From: a virus
Direction: 5' to 3' (one strand)
DNA: 64,000 nt
Virus record (IMG/VR): IMGVR_UViG_3300025450_000015
Location: 62,001 to 126,000 of that record
The position numbers were made by a program, and so were the translations under genes. The notes beneath the pieces are model-generated. The model searched no databases. It saw only the letters and a program-made list of their open reading frames with translations, and was not told the origin of the DNA. Of this stretch, positions 29,901 to 38,978 are shown in pieces (position 1 is the first letter of the stretch; every line of letters begins with the position of its first letter).

Positions 29901-32900
29901 ACTACAACAACCAGCAATTTAATTACAGTTGCAACTACAACAGGCTTATCAGTTGGACAGCAAGTGTACTTCACAGGTACAGTATTTGGTAATATTGTTC
30001 CAAGCCAGTTATACTATATTGCAAGTATCCCAACACCTGGAACTAACGGTACAATTACTGTTAGTTTAACATTTGGTGGCGGTAATGTGGCATTGATATC
30101 AGCAACTGGTACAATGACAATGGCATTCAATAACGCAGGCGGACTATGGAATAATACTACATACTGGATTAATTCATTGCAATCTGCCGCAACATTAAGC
30201 ACATTGGCAATTACTAGTACAACAGGTGTATTCAGTTGTGCAACAAGTTCAGTAACATTAACAGTAGGACAGCCAGTTGTTATTACTGGTACGTTCTCAG
30301 CTGGTAGTATCACTGGTTATACTAGTGGTGCAACATATTATATTATTGGTAATCCAACATCAACAGCTTTCCAATTGTCAGCAACATTAGGCGGAAGTGC
30401 TGTAACATCAACAACATCAGGTGGAACAATTACTGGTATTACTGTAACAGTTCCTGCCGCAACATTAACATTGACCAACAGCTTTAAGAGTGGTACAGCA
30501 TACACAATTACTAATACAGTAACTGGTATGTCAGCTACAACCACTGCTGGAGCAACAGTGACATGGCCATATTTAAATAATCCAATGATTAATGGTTCAT
30601 TAACTTACAATGATAACGTTCTAACAATTCAAGGCACAGAAATTCTTCGTGCTAACATTCCATTCCTGGCCGCAGAAGCATCTGCTTATACAGTAGCAAG
30701 TTACGGCGGTACAGTATCCAGTATAACATCTGGTAGTGTTGTTAATACAAGTGGCGCACATAATTTATTAGTAAATGACCCAGTAGTGTTTACTGGTACT
30801 GTTGGTTCAAGCAATATTGTTGCTGGTACTACTTATTATGTTTTAACTGTGCCAAGCTCAACAACATTTACTATCAGTGCAACTCAATATGGCACAGGTA
30901 CACAAACAACATTTACATTAGCAACAGGTTCGTTAGGAAGTTTAACTGTAGGCTACTACTATAACTATGCTAAGTGTGTACGCGATACAACAAACTTTAT
31001 CAATGCGTTGATTTATGATATTAATTATACAGGTAACTGGAAATCAATGCGTGCCGCAGAACTTTATGTTAACGCGGTGGCAGGATCTACAACACAAAAC
31101 TTCTATCTAGTAAGAAATGCATGTGGTATTCGTAATCAAACTATGAACGGATTGACTGGTGTTTTAAGTACAGCAAATGCTTATGGAACACGTCGACCAA
31201 CAGCAGGTGCGTATGCAAGTTTAGATCCAGGCTTTGGACCAAACGATCAAAATGCATGGGTCTATGCACGTTCAACATTCGTACAAAATTGTACAATGTT
31301 CGGTTACGCTTGCGTTGGCGCCAAAGTTGACGGTGCATTGCATGCCGGTGGATACAAATCAATGGTTGCAAACGACTATACTTGTGTTATCGGCGATGGT
31401 ATCGGTTGGTGGACAACTGGAACAGGTTCATTATCAGAACTTGTTTCAGTGTTTAACTACTACAGCTACGCTGGATACATGAGTGAATTAGGAGGACGCA
31501 TTCGTGCTACTAACGGTAACAGTTCATATGGTACATACGGTGTAGTTGCCGAAGGTGTTGACACATTTGAAACTCCAATTTACGGTACTGTAAATAACAG
31601 AAGTTACGGACCTCAAGTTACTAACGTGGTTACAGATAGTACAACACAAATTTTACGTTTAGAATACGAAAATGCAGGTACAAACTACACCAATGCTATA
31701 CCAACAATTAGTGGATCAGGTTATAACATTCTTTCTTTTGCAGATGAGTTCCGTGATGCTGGTGTATTTGAATCACGTTTAATTGACTTAAACAATGGTT
31801 TAGGTGTTGGCGGTTCAAGTTATGTAAGTTCTGTTAACGTAGGCCAAGGCGGTGCAGTAGGTTATATTACTATTGCGGCAGCCGACGTAGCATTGACTGG
31901 TTCATATAACGGAATGAAAGTACAAATTACTGCTGGTACAGGTGTTGGACAATATGCGTCAATACTAACTTATACTAACGGTAGTAAAATTGCACAAATT
32001 ATTCGTACAACATTTGCAACCTTAACTGTTACCAGTTCAAGTACTACTGCATTAACTGTGGCAAGTACTGCAACATTATATGTTGGTATGCCAATTTACT
32101 TGAGTACAACCGCTACTAATATGAATTTGACTGCATATCAAGTTTATTATGTACAGGCTATTTCAAGTACAACTCAGTTTACACTAGCATTAACATCAGG
32201 CGGTTCTGCAATTACTGGTTTAACAGCAACTAGTGGACAAACAGTCAGCTTATATGCCGCTGGTTGGGATCATGTTGTACCAGGTACTCCTATAGTTAAC
32301 ACATTAGATTTAACTACAGCATATATTATTGAACCTTATGTTTCATTCACAGGTCCAGGTTATGCCGCAACAGCAAGAACATTACCAGCTACAGCAATCT
32401 GGTCAAGTATTACATACGGTGCTGGAAATTATGTAGCAATTGCCAATGGTAGTACATCGACTGCAATTAGCACTAACGGTAAAACATGGACTCCAGGTGG
32501 TGCATTAACAGCTTCTGCATTTACAAACGTTGTTTACGGTGGAGGTCAAAGTGCTGCCGCAACAGTAACACTAGGTGGATTTGGCGGATCTGGTGCTCAG
32601 TTGACAGCAGTGATTGGTACTGGAACAAGTTTAGGACAAGTAGTTGGAGTCAACGTAATTAACGGCGGTTACAACTATAATACTGCTCCATCATTATTGT
32701 TTACAGGTGGTGGCGGTACCGGTGCCCAAGGAACAGCAGTTGTTCTTAACGGAGTAATTCAATCAGTTATTATTACAGTTAATGGTTCTGGATATACTTC
32801 AGCACCGACTGTAACAGTTGTAACTAGTGCTATTACTGCGATTACTCCTATCACTTGGGGTAAAAATTATTTCAATAGCGGAAACGTTAGCGTAACAATC

Positions 32901-35900
32901 AGTGCTCCATTTAGTGGAACTGTTTGGAGTGGAAGTTCGAGTGCAACAAGTGGCTCATACTATTACTATTATAGTGGTGCAACTCAAGCTACAAACTATT
33001 ACCTAGCAACATCGAGCGGAACATTTTCATCAACTGCTCCAACGTTTACAACAGGTACAGGATCTGCAGGAACATATGGTGTGTCATTGACATTCGTAGG
33101 TACTGCCGCAACTGCAACTCCAACATTGACAGATTACGGTGTCAGCAGTTACACAATTACTAACATTGGTTACGGTTATACTGCAACTCCTACTATTACA
33201 ATATTAGATACTAGTGCTAAATTTGTTGCAATTTCTACAACAACTACAGCAACAGCTTATAGTACAGTAGCTAATTTAGGATCATCTTGGACTTCTGGTA
33301 ACGCACTTCCATCCGCTGGATTTAACAGTTTAACTTATGGTAACGGAATTTATGTTGCAGTTGGTTACACTGGAACAACATCTAATGCCAGTGCTATTAT
33401 TACATCTAGTCCAGACGGTGTTACATGGACTGGCAGAACAGCTCCAAGCGGTGCAACACAAGCGTTTACATCTGTGGCATTTGGCTGGACTGGACCAGGA
33501 TCTAGTGCAACAACTACAGGTATGTTTGTAGCTATCGCAACTAACAGTACATCAACAGCTTACAGTACTAACGGTTTAACATGGACTACTGGTGGTGCAT
33601 TACCGTCAGTTGCTAACTGGTCTAGCGTAACTTATGGTAACGGACGTTTTGTTGCAGTAGCCGCAGGTAGCAATATTGTTGCATACAGCAACAACGGTGG
33701 TGTAACTTGGTACTCAAGTGTAGCAAATAACGGTACATACTTACCATTAGCACAAAACTGGGGAATCTCATACGGAGAAGGACAGTTCTTTGCAACAGCA
33801 ACAGGACCAACTCCTACAATGACAGCTACTACTTCAAGTGGTAACTTGATTACATTAAGCAGTACAGCCGGTTTGAACGTAGGAAATACTATTGTTCCAA
33901 CAGCAGTGACTGAAACTACAGTGGCTAGTCAGACAATTAATGCAACAGCAATTGGATTGTCAACATCGTTTATTTCTAACGGTATTGCAGGCAACGCAGG
34001 TACAACATTAACTGCACCAGTTGGTTTAGGTCCGTTTGCACTAGGTATGTATTTGACTGGTTCAAATGTGACATCAGGAACTTACATTACTGGTAGCAAT
34101 ACATTTAATTCAACATCGTCAACGATTGCAGGATCTATATTGACCATTGGCGGTACAGTTACTGGTACTGGTACAACCAGTGCTTATAGTGTACAACCTG
34201 GAATGGCATTAACTGGCGCACAATTTAACACTACAAGTTCATACATTTGGAACACGTACTATCCAAGTGGTGTACAAACTGGTGTATTTGTACCAGCAGG
34301 TACAACTACTGGTGTAATTACAACAGGTAGTCAGTTGAGCGGTACAAATATAACTACTGGTGCTACTTATATTGTTTCAAATCCAACTACTTCAGGTAGC
34401 ACAATTACTGGAACAGCATCTCCAAGCACAGTAGTTACATTCAACGGTAGTGTTTCTATAGTTAACGGACAAGGTATTTTAACTGTGTCTTCAACACCAA
34501 GCGGTGTTGGTATTCAACCAGGTTATATTCTAAGTGGTACAGGTGTTACAGCTGGCACAACTATTGTTGCACCATACGGTTCATCAACAACTCCAACTAG
34601 CTCAACCGGTCAGTGGATTGTCAGCGTAGCAACAGTAGTTAGTTCAACTGCATTGACAGGCACACCATATGTACTTACAACAACTGGTACTATCAACAAT
34701 AATACATTAATACCAGGTATGGTATTGGCTAGTACAGGCGGTACTGGTACAATTACCGCTGGTACATATATTACTGGACAAATCAGTACTACAAGTAGTG
34801 CGGTAGGTACAGGTACAGGAGTAAGCGGAACAATTGGTACTACTACACTAGTAATATCTGGTTCATCGACTGGATTCGCTGTAGGACAATTAATTACTGG
34901 CGGTAGTTTGTTCTATAACACTTATGTAGTTGCTGTTTCAGTTGCAACCAACACAACAATTACATTAAGTCAGCCATTATATGCAACAATCGGTGGCGGA
35001 ACATACAACGGTTATATTCCTGGTACTGCTGGACAATACTTTATTAGCACTACTAGTTTAGTAACCAGTGTTACTGTAACCGGTAATGCATGGGTAGCTA
35101 ACACTGGCTCATTAGTTCCATCTACAACAATAACAGGCGGATTGACTGCTTATATTGCATATCAAAATACAAGCTCTGCAAGTGCAGTAGCAAGTCCAAG
35201 TTGGGCATCTGGTGGTACTATTGGTGCAAGTTCTTTTGTTGTTAATACTGGAACAGGTATCGTAGCAGGCCAATTAATTATTGGTACAGGCATCCCATCA
35301 GGAACAGTAGTAGCAAGTTCATATGTTCCTGGTAGTACAACAGTTCCATTAGCCGTGGGAGTCGCAGGAGGCGCGGCGGCAACTATTGCTGGGTCAAATG
35401 CTACTGGTACTTATAACTTCTATACAGCAGGCGGAACTGGTACATACACATTGAATACTAGTGCATTAACTATTTCAAGTGCTCAGACAATTGGCGGACA
35501 AAGCTGGACAATTACTCCAAGTCAAACAGCGGCAGCTGGTGCAATCACTGGTACACAAAATACAATTACAGTTGGAAACACAGCCGGTATGTCAGTGGGC
35601 GAACCAATAGTGTTTACGAGTAATATTGTTAGCACAACATTGACTACAACAGCCGCTACTGGTAACTTGTTAACAGTTGGTACAACTGTTGGTATGGCGG
35701 TAGGTGCTCCAGTCGTGTTTACAGCAGTGACCCAAACTGGTAATATTACTTCTACATCTAGTACTGGTAACACAATTACATTGAACTCAACTACTGGTTT
35801 AGTACAAGGTGAAACTATTGTGTTCACAGCAGTTAGTCAAACAACTACATTAACTGCTACAACTAACGGATCATTTACATTATCAAGTTCTAGTATTACT

Positions 35901-38597
35901 AACAGTATATTAACTGTTGGTACTTTGAGTGCAGGTACAATCACTCCAGGAGCTGTTATTTCAGGTGGTAGTATTCCTGCTGGAACATATATTATATCAA
36001 ATATATCTGGTAGTGGTAACGGTAGTACTTGGAACGTAAGTACAAGTTCAGGATTTACACAAACTAGTACAAGTATTACAGGTACATTAAACATTATCAC
36101 TGTTAACTCTAACAGCGGTATGTTAATTGGTGAAACATTTACAGTTGCTACTAACGTAGGTAACTTGATTTCAGGTAACACATATTATATTACTAAAACT
36201 ATTAGTACTAACCAGCTTGCTGTAGGTACTGTGTATGGTGCCACAAGTGATTTGACTTTAGTAACAACTACTGGTCAAAGTGTTAGCGTAACAGCTGGTG
36301 CGACATTAGGCGGCGGTAATTTAACAGCTAGTACTACATTCTATATCACTAGTGTAGCAGGCAGTAATATTACAATTAGTACAGTATACAATGGTTCATC
36401 GGTAACTATTGCTAACGGTACAGGTGTATGGACATTTGTAGCAGGTGCCGCTTTTGGTAGTATTACAAGCGGTACAACATACTACGTTACAAGCATTCCA
36501 ACTCCGGGTGTAAACGGTACAATCACTGTAAGTACAACTTATGGCGGTTCTAACTTAACTGTAACAAACGGAAATGGATCATGGTCAGTAACTGAAGGTG
36601 CAACATTTGGTGGATTAACATCCGGCTCGACATATTTCATTACTGAAATTGTTGGAAGTACACTAATATCAGTAAGTACAATTTATGGTGGAACCAATGC
36701 GGTAGTTACTAACGCTGGCGGATCTTGGACTGCACAAGCAGGTTCATTATTTGGTAACTTGATTTCAGGTAATACATACTATATTGCTAGTATTGCAGGC
36801 AATCAGATTACTGTAAGTGCAAGTAGTACTTTATCTCCAGTAATTACATTAGTTAATGACACAGGTGCATGGACAAGTACAATTGGTACAAACATCGCGG
36901 CAACAAGTTGGGACGGTATCAACTGGACACAGCAAACATTGCCAACATACGCAAGTTGGATCACTCCATCATTTGGTAATCCATTAGTTACAACAACTGG
37001 TTACACACCACTATGGGTAACCGCAAGTAACCAATCTGGTACAGTAGCGGCAAGTATTCATACCGGTGCAACACCGTTGGCACGTACAAAAGTAGCTAGT
37101 GGTGCTTTAACTGAAATACGTATGATTGAACCAGGCAGTGGATTTGCTAAAGGTGTTGTTACTGGAACTACGTATGTTGCTGGTACAACAGTTACCGTAA
37201 CAGCCGTATCTGGAAATTCAATTACAATCGGTGCAACCAATTTAACAATTGGCCAACCAATTACATTTGCTACTGGGTTTGGTAACGTAGTTGCAAACAC
37301 AACTTATTATGTACAAGTAACAAGTTCAGGTACAACACTAACTATCAGTTCAACTTATTATGGTAGTCCATTTAATGCAGGTACTGCAAGTAGCATATCA
37401 GTAGCTGGTACAGTTGGACCATTGAATTTAATTACTGTAGATCAAACAGAAAACATGTATAATCTACAACCAATTGAATTCAATACTGTAAGCTCTGGCG
37501 GATTAAGCACACAAACAACTTACTATGTAATTGGATCAACAATTCAATCTACTACATTCCAAGTTGCAACTTCATCTGCATTGGCAACAATTGGTACTAG
37601 TGTTACATTAACAACAAGTACTCCAACTGGTATGCAATATACAACAGGACCAACATTAACTATTACCGATCCTAACCAAGTTAACAAAGCACCAACTCGT
37701 GTACGTACAGGTGATGGTGTGTTAGGTAACCCAAGTTTCCCATGTCGTGGTGCTGGAAATGCAACAGCAACAGCAAGTATTACTGGCGATGGATATGCTG
37801 ATATCTACCAGAATACAGCATTTATTAACGTTGCTAATTTATATGCATTACCTGCCGCAGGTGCTAACGTACAGTTCAGCAGTATTTCTAACGCATGGTA
37901 CAAACTAGTTGCTACAAGTAATCAATTAGGACAAGCAGGTAACTATACTGCTACATTCCAAGTAAGTCCAAGTCTAACAACTTATCTTGCTCCACCGAAC
38001 GGTGCATTGATTACTACAAGATTGAAATACAGTCAAACACGTTTAACTGGACATGACTTCTTGTATGTTGGCTCAGGTAACCAAACACAAACTAACTATC
38101 CAAACGTTACTGATGCAAATGCAATTCAGGCTAACCAAACATATCCAAATATTGGTGGTCGCGTATTCTTTACATCAACTGACCAAGACGGTAACTTTAA
38201 CGTTGGTAACTTGTTTGGAGTTCAACAAGCGACTGGTACAGCTACATTGAATGCCAACGCATTTAACTTAGCTGGATTACAGAGTTTGACACTAGGTTCA
38301 GTAAGTTTAGGTGTAAATAGTGCAACGATTACGCAATTTAGTACAGATCCGTACTTTACTGCTAATAGTGACAATATTTTACCAACACAAAAAGCTATTA
38401 AATCTTACATCACAGCCCAAATTGGTGGCGGATCAAGTAGTTTGAACGTAAATACACTAACGGCAGGACAGATATACATAGCTGGTAATACTATTAGTAA
38501 CCTAAATGGTAATCAAATTTATGTTAGCAGTAAGATGCTGTTCACAGGCGGAATTGACGGTGCTCCTGTAGCTACCGTATTCTTCTTATCAAGATAA
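23925..38597 (+). CDS. Giant adhesin/tail-fibre protein (4890 residues), paralogue of the 15353 product
   Basis: One uninterrupted frame of 14.7 kb. The N-terminus (KLGRIKFVYQGTWTTGTGYV) and a series of CBM5/12-like units match the preceding giant. A beta-helix-like region starts near residue 758 (IVYVSSTTGVDS) and includes VVPSYTSIIGDELRGT. The conserved GGYKSMVANDYT / GGRIRATNGNSSYGTYG block is at about 2395-2565, propeller-like repeats at about 2820-3290 (VTYGNGRFVAVAAG), and the C-terminal block from about 4700 (GHDFLYVGSG, STDQDGNFNVGNLFGVQQAT). The extra length comes mainly from many more copies of the module SGTTYYV...TITVSTTYGG between residues 1500 and 4600. It has its own late promoter. 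Probably a very long fibre or adhesin. Confidence 0.85.
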   Translation: MAQFKLGRIKFVYQGTWTTGTGYVVDDVVTVGGRTYICTTSNTASATFATDFSSGYWSVVADGSRWTGNWTNNQYYLVNDQVLYGGVVYLCTTAHTSASSTATITPTAATANGTTATLTFTALSSNIQPFLVGASITVSGFSAQTGFNGTFTVTACTATTVSYALAQSLTGTVMGTVSGTGTLGLEVNQSNWTSFASSFNWTGAWTINTRYKYNDLVSYGGLNYICNTAHVSANTTTLGLEANQSSWTVFNTGVAYQGLWNGNSTHYRINDIVKYGASLWICTTAHTSSGTFASANFSVFVNGLEYVSGGNNAWVGSITLTAASASGGTATLSFATQSAIPFAVGQSITVSGVTPSSFNGTFIVTGTPTTTQVSYALAGSLTGSVFGTVAANYVTGDIVSYGGNLYTAIASNTATTPSTGTASWQVFSTGFSFQGDWSGLTSYKIGQVVRLGGYTYMAMADNAQQTIIANQTSSGSNSVSVSATGSLVANLPIVFSGTSFGNIVSGTTYYVGTIIDSTHITLLTSSGGSTLAVTNATGSLTGTTQSQPPFSTYWTRLNAGIRWNAGTTQSYNGLSGTNITAAGSGAQFNVTTSGTTYSVTVKSGSQGTGYSASTTLKILGTQVGGISPANDITITITGVTAGAINLSSGITWTGYSVTWITASNYVLGDVVYFGANSYICVSAHTSASGNRPDADTTGTYWNLLASGAESAVLTTQGDLAYYGTNGPTRLPVGTDGQILRVGGTIPSWAYYGQINNIVYVSSTTGVDSLGASQGTTIDKPWATIRYACYQIENGYLNTNTTGLLSINKQFMLKEINNYVYYSYSFNVTGTSVQTITVGGTSSIAQTVTTNMYSGMPIVFTQTSGNIVAGTTYFVAQVINSTSFNIATTYANATAASPTLFTVGTGSANIGTYSYNQAKTERDTGTVIDGLLFDIGRGGNYKTTTNALAYFANSTTFATNVNAYDIPPFVSALNYLNTLATNYVLTNTSAAVSYQSTVWPGVTITGASGTGAVATITFATQPYVYPVGQFITVAGVNPSGYNGTYIVVASTLTSVSYASTTTTSYVSGGTVNVARATQQINTGYTAELTGVARVANLISIITSPLTLGYTTNVQPAATPNTTIFVKTGTYNEVLPIVVPSYTSIIGDELRGTVVQPAGPNLNMINDKTRSINSLTRIQSLIPNLLQNTAITPTSGNTQYLTVTGASGTGSVATLTFASQTSAPFNVNQYITVTSVNPSGYNGSYIVTAVTTNSVSYTSTTSASYVSGGVVSGQATGLPAGDVGSTTVVNQINTSVSLINDMIYNGLPKTPAITIPQLTGYNTSYLVGFGYGITQIQNNYLFIKAEIAAYLNTYYSSVWTTFGGTNQTETLRDIGFVLDGLQYDMTYGCNNQSIINGSSYYSLQIPQILASYNAATVGALQRLQAIISQIVTGTSVTATSGNSVTQSTGGSAGSAAAASFAAGRVGDVIYWLQNATSNATTLTLVGSVSGTTLTVTSGTGNGIYIGSMLTGTGVVAGTYIVNQLTSSASATAATTLASGGSAGTNTFVVSSATGIAAGQLITGTNLPAGSYVSSSYISGTSITVVNAFGAPQNFTSTGGTGAYLFYPANGAGTYTLSTSGNTGTTFTALSTFTPVTSGAYALVTNQYLQTAYNNLIARQTEIASDAQVWVQKYYQAYPISQSLTQRDAGYIALALAWDVLFGTNFNSIACGRAFNRLNASALALVANTNQELNATTGAITFIGFKAKQIASAGSTVQAQTLIDDIVTKINGQVAFNTVGSAILAGTQTIAYGTADVITVTTSGGTATFSVSLTPATTGQTITYITAGGLATFSSAQTLVKGTSVTLAAAAGGMSAGTYYVTTGVNNSFTVSLSSSYANAVAGTPGSFTGGTVTGAVGVVTIGTYYNTIASVTVTSGGNWNNTSLYSAAQATTTTSSGQGLTLSLGFVSSSYSTTVAGVQTSSNIVTLGSTAGMPTNMPITFSGLPALGSVTATATTTTSNLITVATTTGLSVGQQVYFTGTVFGNIVPSQLYYIASIPTPGTNGTITVSLTFGGGNVALISATGTMTMAFNNAGGLWNNTTYWINSLQSAATLSTLAITSTTGVFSCATSSVTLTVGQPVVITGTFSAGSITGYTSGATYYIIGNPTSTAFQLSATLGGSAVTSTTSGGTITGITVTVPAATLTLTNSFKSGTAYTITNTVTGMSATTTAGATVTWPYLNNPMINGSLTYNDNVLTIQGTEILRANIPFLAAEASAYTVASYGGTVSSITSGSVVNTSGAHNLLVNDPVVFTGTVGSSNIVAGTTYYVLTVPSSTTFTISATQYGTGTQTTFTLATGSLGSLTVGYYYNYAKCVRDTTNFINALIYDINYTGNWKSMRAAELYVNAVAGSTTQNFYLVRNACGIRNQTMNGLTGVLSTANAYGTRRPTAGAYASLDPGFGPNDQNAWVYARSTFVQNCTMFGYACVGAKVDGALHAGGYKSMVANDYTCVIGDGIGWWTTGTGSLSELVSVFNYYSYAGYMSELGGRIRATNGNSSYGTYGVVAEGVDTFETPIYGTVNNRSYGPQVTNVVTDSTTQILRLEYENAGTNYTNAIPTISGSGYNILSFADEFRDAGVFESRLIDLNNGLGVGGSSYVSSVNVGQGGAVGYITIAAADVALTGSYNGMKVQITAGTGVGQYASILTYTNGSKIAQIIRTTFATLTVTSSSTTALTVASTATLYVGMPIYLSTTATNMNLTAYQVYYVQAISSTTQFTLALTSGGSAITGLTATSGQTVSLYAAGWDHVVPGTPIVNTLDLTTAYIIEPYVSFTGPGYAATARTLPATAIWSSITYGAGNYVAIANGSTSTAISTNGKTWTPGGALTASAFTNVVYGGGQSAAATVTLGGFGGSGAQLTAVIGTGTSLGQVVGVNVINGGYNYNTAPSLLFTGGGGTGAQGTAVVLNGVIQSVIITVNGSGYTSAPTVTVVTSAITAITPITWGKNYFNSGNVSVTISAPFSGTVWSGSSSATSGSYYYYYSGATQATNYYLATSSGTFSSTAPTFTTGTGSAGTYGVSLTFVGTAATATPTLTDYGVSSYTITNIGYGYTATPTITILDTSAKFVAISTTTTATAYSTVANLGSSWTSGNALPSAGFNSLTYGNGIYVAVGYTGTTSNASAIITSSPDGVTWTGRTAPSGATQAFTSVAFGWTGPGSSATTTGMFVAIATNSTSTAYSTNGLTWTTGGALPSVANWSSVTYGNGRFVAVAAGSNIVAYSNNGGVTWYSSVANNGTYLPLAQNWGISYGEGQFFATATGPTPTMTATTSSGNLITLSSTAGLNVGNTIVPTAVTETTVASQTINATAIGLSTSFISNGIAGNAGTTLTAPVGLGPFALGMYLTGSNVTSGTYITGSNTFNSTSSTIAGSILTIGGTVTGTGTTSAYSVQPGMALTGAQFNTTSSYIWNTYYPSGVQTGVFVPAGTTTGVITTGSQLSGTNITTGATYIVSNPTTSGSTITGTASPSTVVTFNGSVSIVNGQGILTVSSTPSGVGIQPGYILSGTGVTAGTTIVAPYGSSTTPTSSTGQWIVSVATVVSSTALTGTPYVLTTTGTINNNTLIPGMVLASTGGTGTITAGTYITGQISTTSSAVGTGTGVSGTIGTTTLVISGSSTGFAVGQLITGGSLFYNTYVVAVSVATNTTITLSQPLYATIGGGTYNGYIPGTAGQYFISTTSLVTSVTVTGNAWVANTGSLVPSTTITGGLTAYIAYQNTSSASAVASPSWASGGTIGASSFVVNTGTGIVAGQLIIGTGIPSGTVVASSYVPGSTTVPLAVGVAGGAAATIAGSNATGTYNFYTAGGTGTYTLNTSALTISSAQTIGGQSWTITPSQTAAAGAITGTQNTITVGNTAGMSVGEPIVFTSNIVSTTLTTTAATGNLLTVGTTVGMAVGAPVVFTAVTQTGNITSTSSTGNTITLNSTTGLVQGETIVFTAVSQTTTLTATTNGSFTLSSSSITNSILTVGTLSAGTITPGAVISGGSIPAGTYIISNISGSGNGSTWNVSTSSGFTQTSTSITGTLNIITVNSNSGMLIGETFTVATNVGNLISGNTYYITKTISTNQLAVGTVYGATSDLTLVTTTGQSVSVTAGATLGGGNLTASTTFYITSVAGSNITISTVYNGSSVTIANGTGVWTFVAGAAFGSITSGTTYYVTSIPTPGVNGTITVSTTYGGSNLTVTNGNGSWSVTEGATFGGLTSGSTYFITEIVGSTLISVSTIYGGTNAVVTNAGGSWTAQAGSLFGNLISGNTYYIASIAGNQITVSASSTLSPVITLVNDTGAWTSTIGTNIAATSWDGINWTQQTLPTYASWITPSFGNPLVTTTGYTPLWVTASNQSGTVAASIHTGATPLARTKVASGALTEIRMIEPGSGFAKGVVTGTTYVAGTTVTVTAVSGNSITIGATNLTIGQPITFATGFGNVVANTTYYVQVTSSGTTLTISSTYYGSPFNAGTASSISVAGTVGPLNLITVDQTENMYNLQPIEFNTVSSGGLSTQTTYYVIGSTIQSTTFQVATSSALATIGTSVTLTTSTPTGMQYTTGPTLTITDPNQVNKAPTRVRTGDGVLGNPSFPCRGAGNATATASITGDGYADIYQNTAFINVANLYALPAAGANVQFSSISNAWYKLVATSNQLGQAGNYTATFQVSPSLTTYLAPPNGALITTRLKYSQTRLTGHDFLYVGSGNQTQTNYPNVTDANAIQANQTYPNIGGRVFFTSTDQDGNFNVGNLFGVQQATGTATLNANAFNLAGLQSLTLGSVSLGVNSATITQFSTDPYFTANSDNILPTQKAIKSYITAQIGGGSSSLNVNTLTAGQIYIAGNTISNLNGNQIYVSSKMLFTGGIDGAPVATVFFLSR

Positions 38598-38617
38598 AAT
38601 AAAAACGGAGAAATAAC

Positions 38618-38956
38618 ATGGCAGGATCAGGAAATAAAGCAACGACACAATTGAACGCAGGTACACAGTCTACTTATTCGTTAATCTATACAGTACCAAC
38701 CGGTTACTACGGTGTTTATAACATTTCATTTACAAACACTACAGCTTCTGCGGCAACTATTAGATTATATATAGGTGCAAGTACTGCGGCATCTCAGGTT
38801 GCCAGTGAAGCATATGAATACTTAACAACAGTAGTTGGTTATGGTGTGTTTGAACGTACAGGAATTGTAATGGCAGCTGGTGCAAACATTGTTGCTAGCT
38901 CAAGCGTTGCTGGTGTAAACGTTAACGTTTACGGAATTGAAACATCGACATCATAA
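38618..38956 (+). CDS. Small beta-rich structural protein (approx. 110-residue family)
   Basis: A 112-residue protein: TTQLNAGTQSTYSLIYTVPT, then GVYNISFTNTTASAATIRLY, AAGANIVASSSVAGVNVNVYG. Same size and strand-rich layout as the products at 9698 and 14613. It lies between the giant fibre gene and the S74 fibre gene with a GGAG ribosome site. Probable fibre connector or decoration protein, by position. Confidence 0.7.
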   Translation: MAGSGNKATTQLNAGTQSTYSLIYTVPTGYYGVYNISFTNTTASAATIRLYIGASTAASQVASEAYEYLTTVVGYGVFERTGIVMAAGANIVASSSVAGVNVNVYGIETSTS

Positions 38957-38978
38957 TTAGTATAAGAGAGAATAAAAC

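Noticed and set aside
29768-30544. Run of minus-strand open frames of 68-99 residues within the second giant gene
   Set aside because: They are antisense of Thr/Val/Gly repeats and have Val/Pro/Leu-biased composition with no conserved motif.
35522-36181. Two minus-strand open frames of 101 and 114 residues
   Set aside because: They are shadows of repeat-coding sequence in the giant fibre gene.
23925-38597. CRISPR-like or satellite repeats in the giant gene
   Set aside because: The repeats are degenerate, in frame and protein-level, with no constant repeat and unique spacer structure.
23925-38597. Assembly artefact as the cause of the 4890-residue frame
   Set aside because: The frame is intact for 14.7 kb, modules are divergent rather than identical, and the two ends match the neighbouring paralogue; still worth long-read confirmation.
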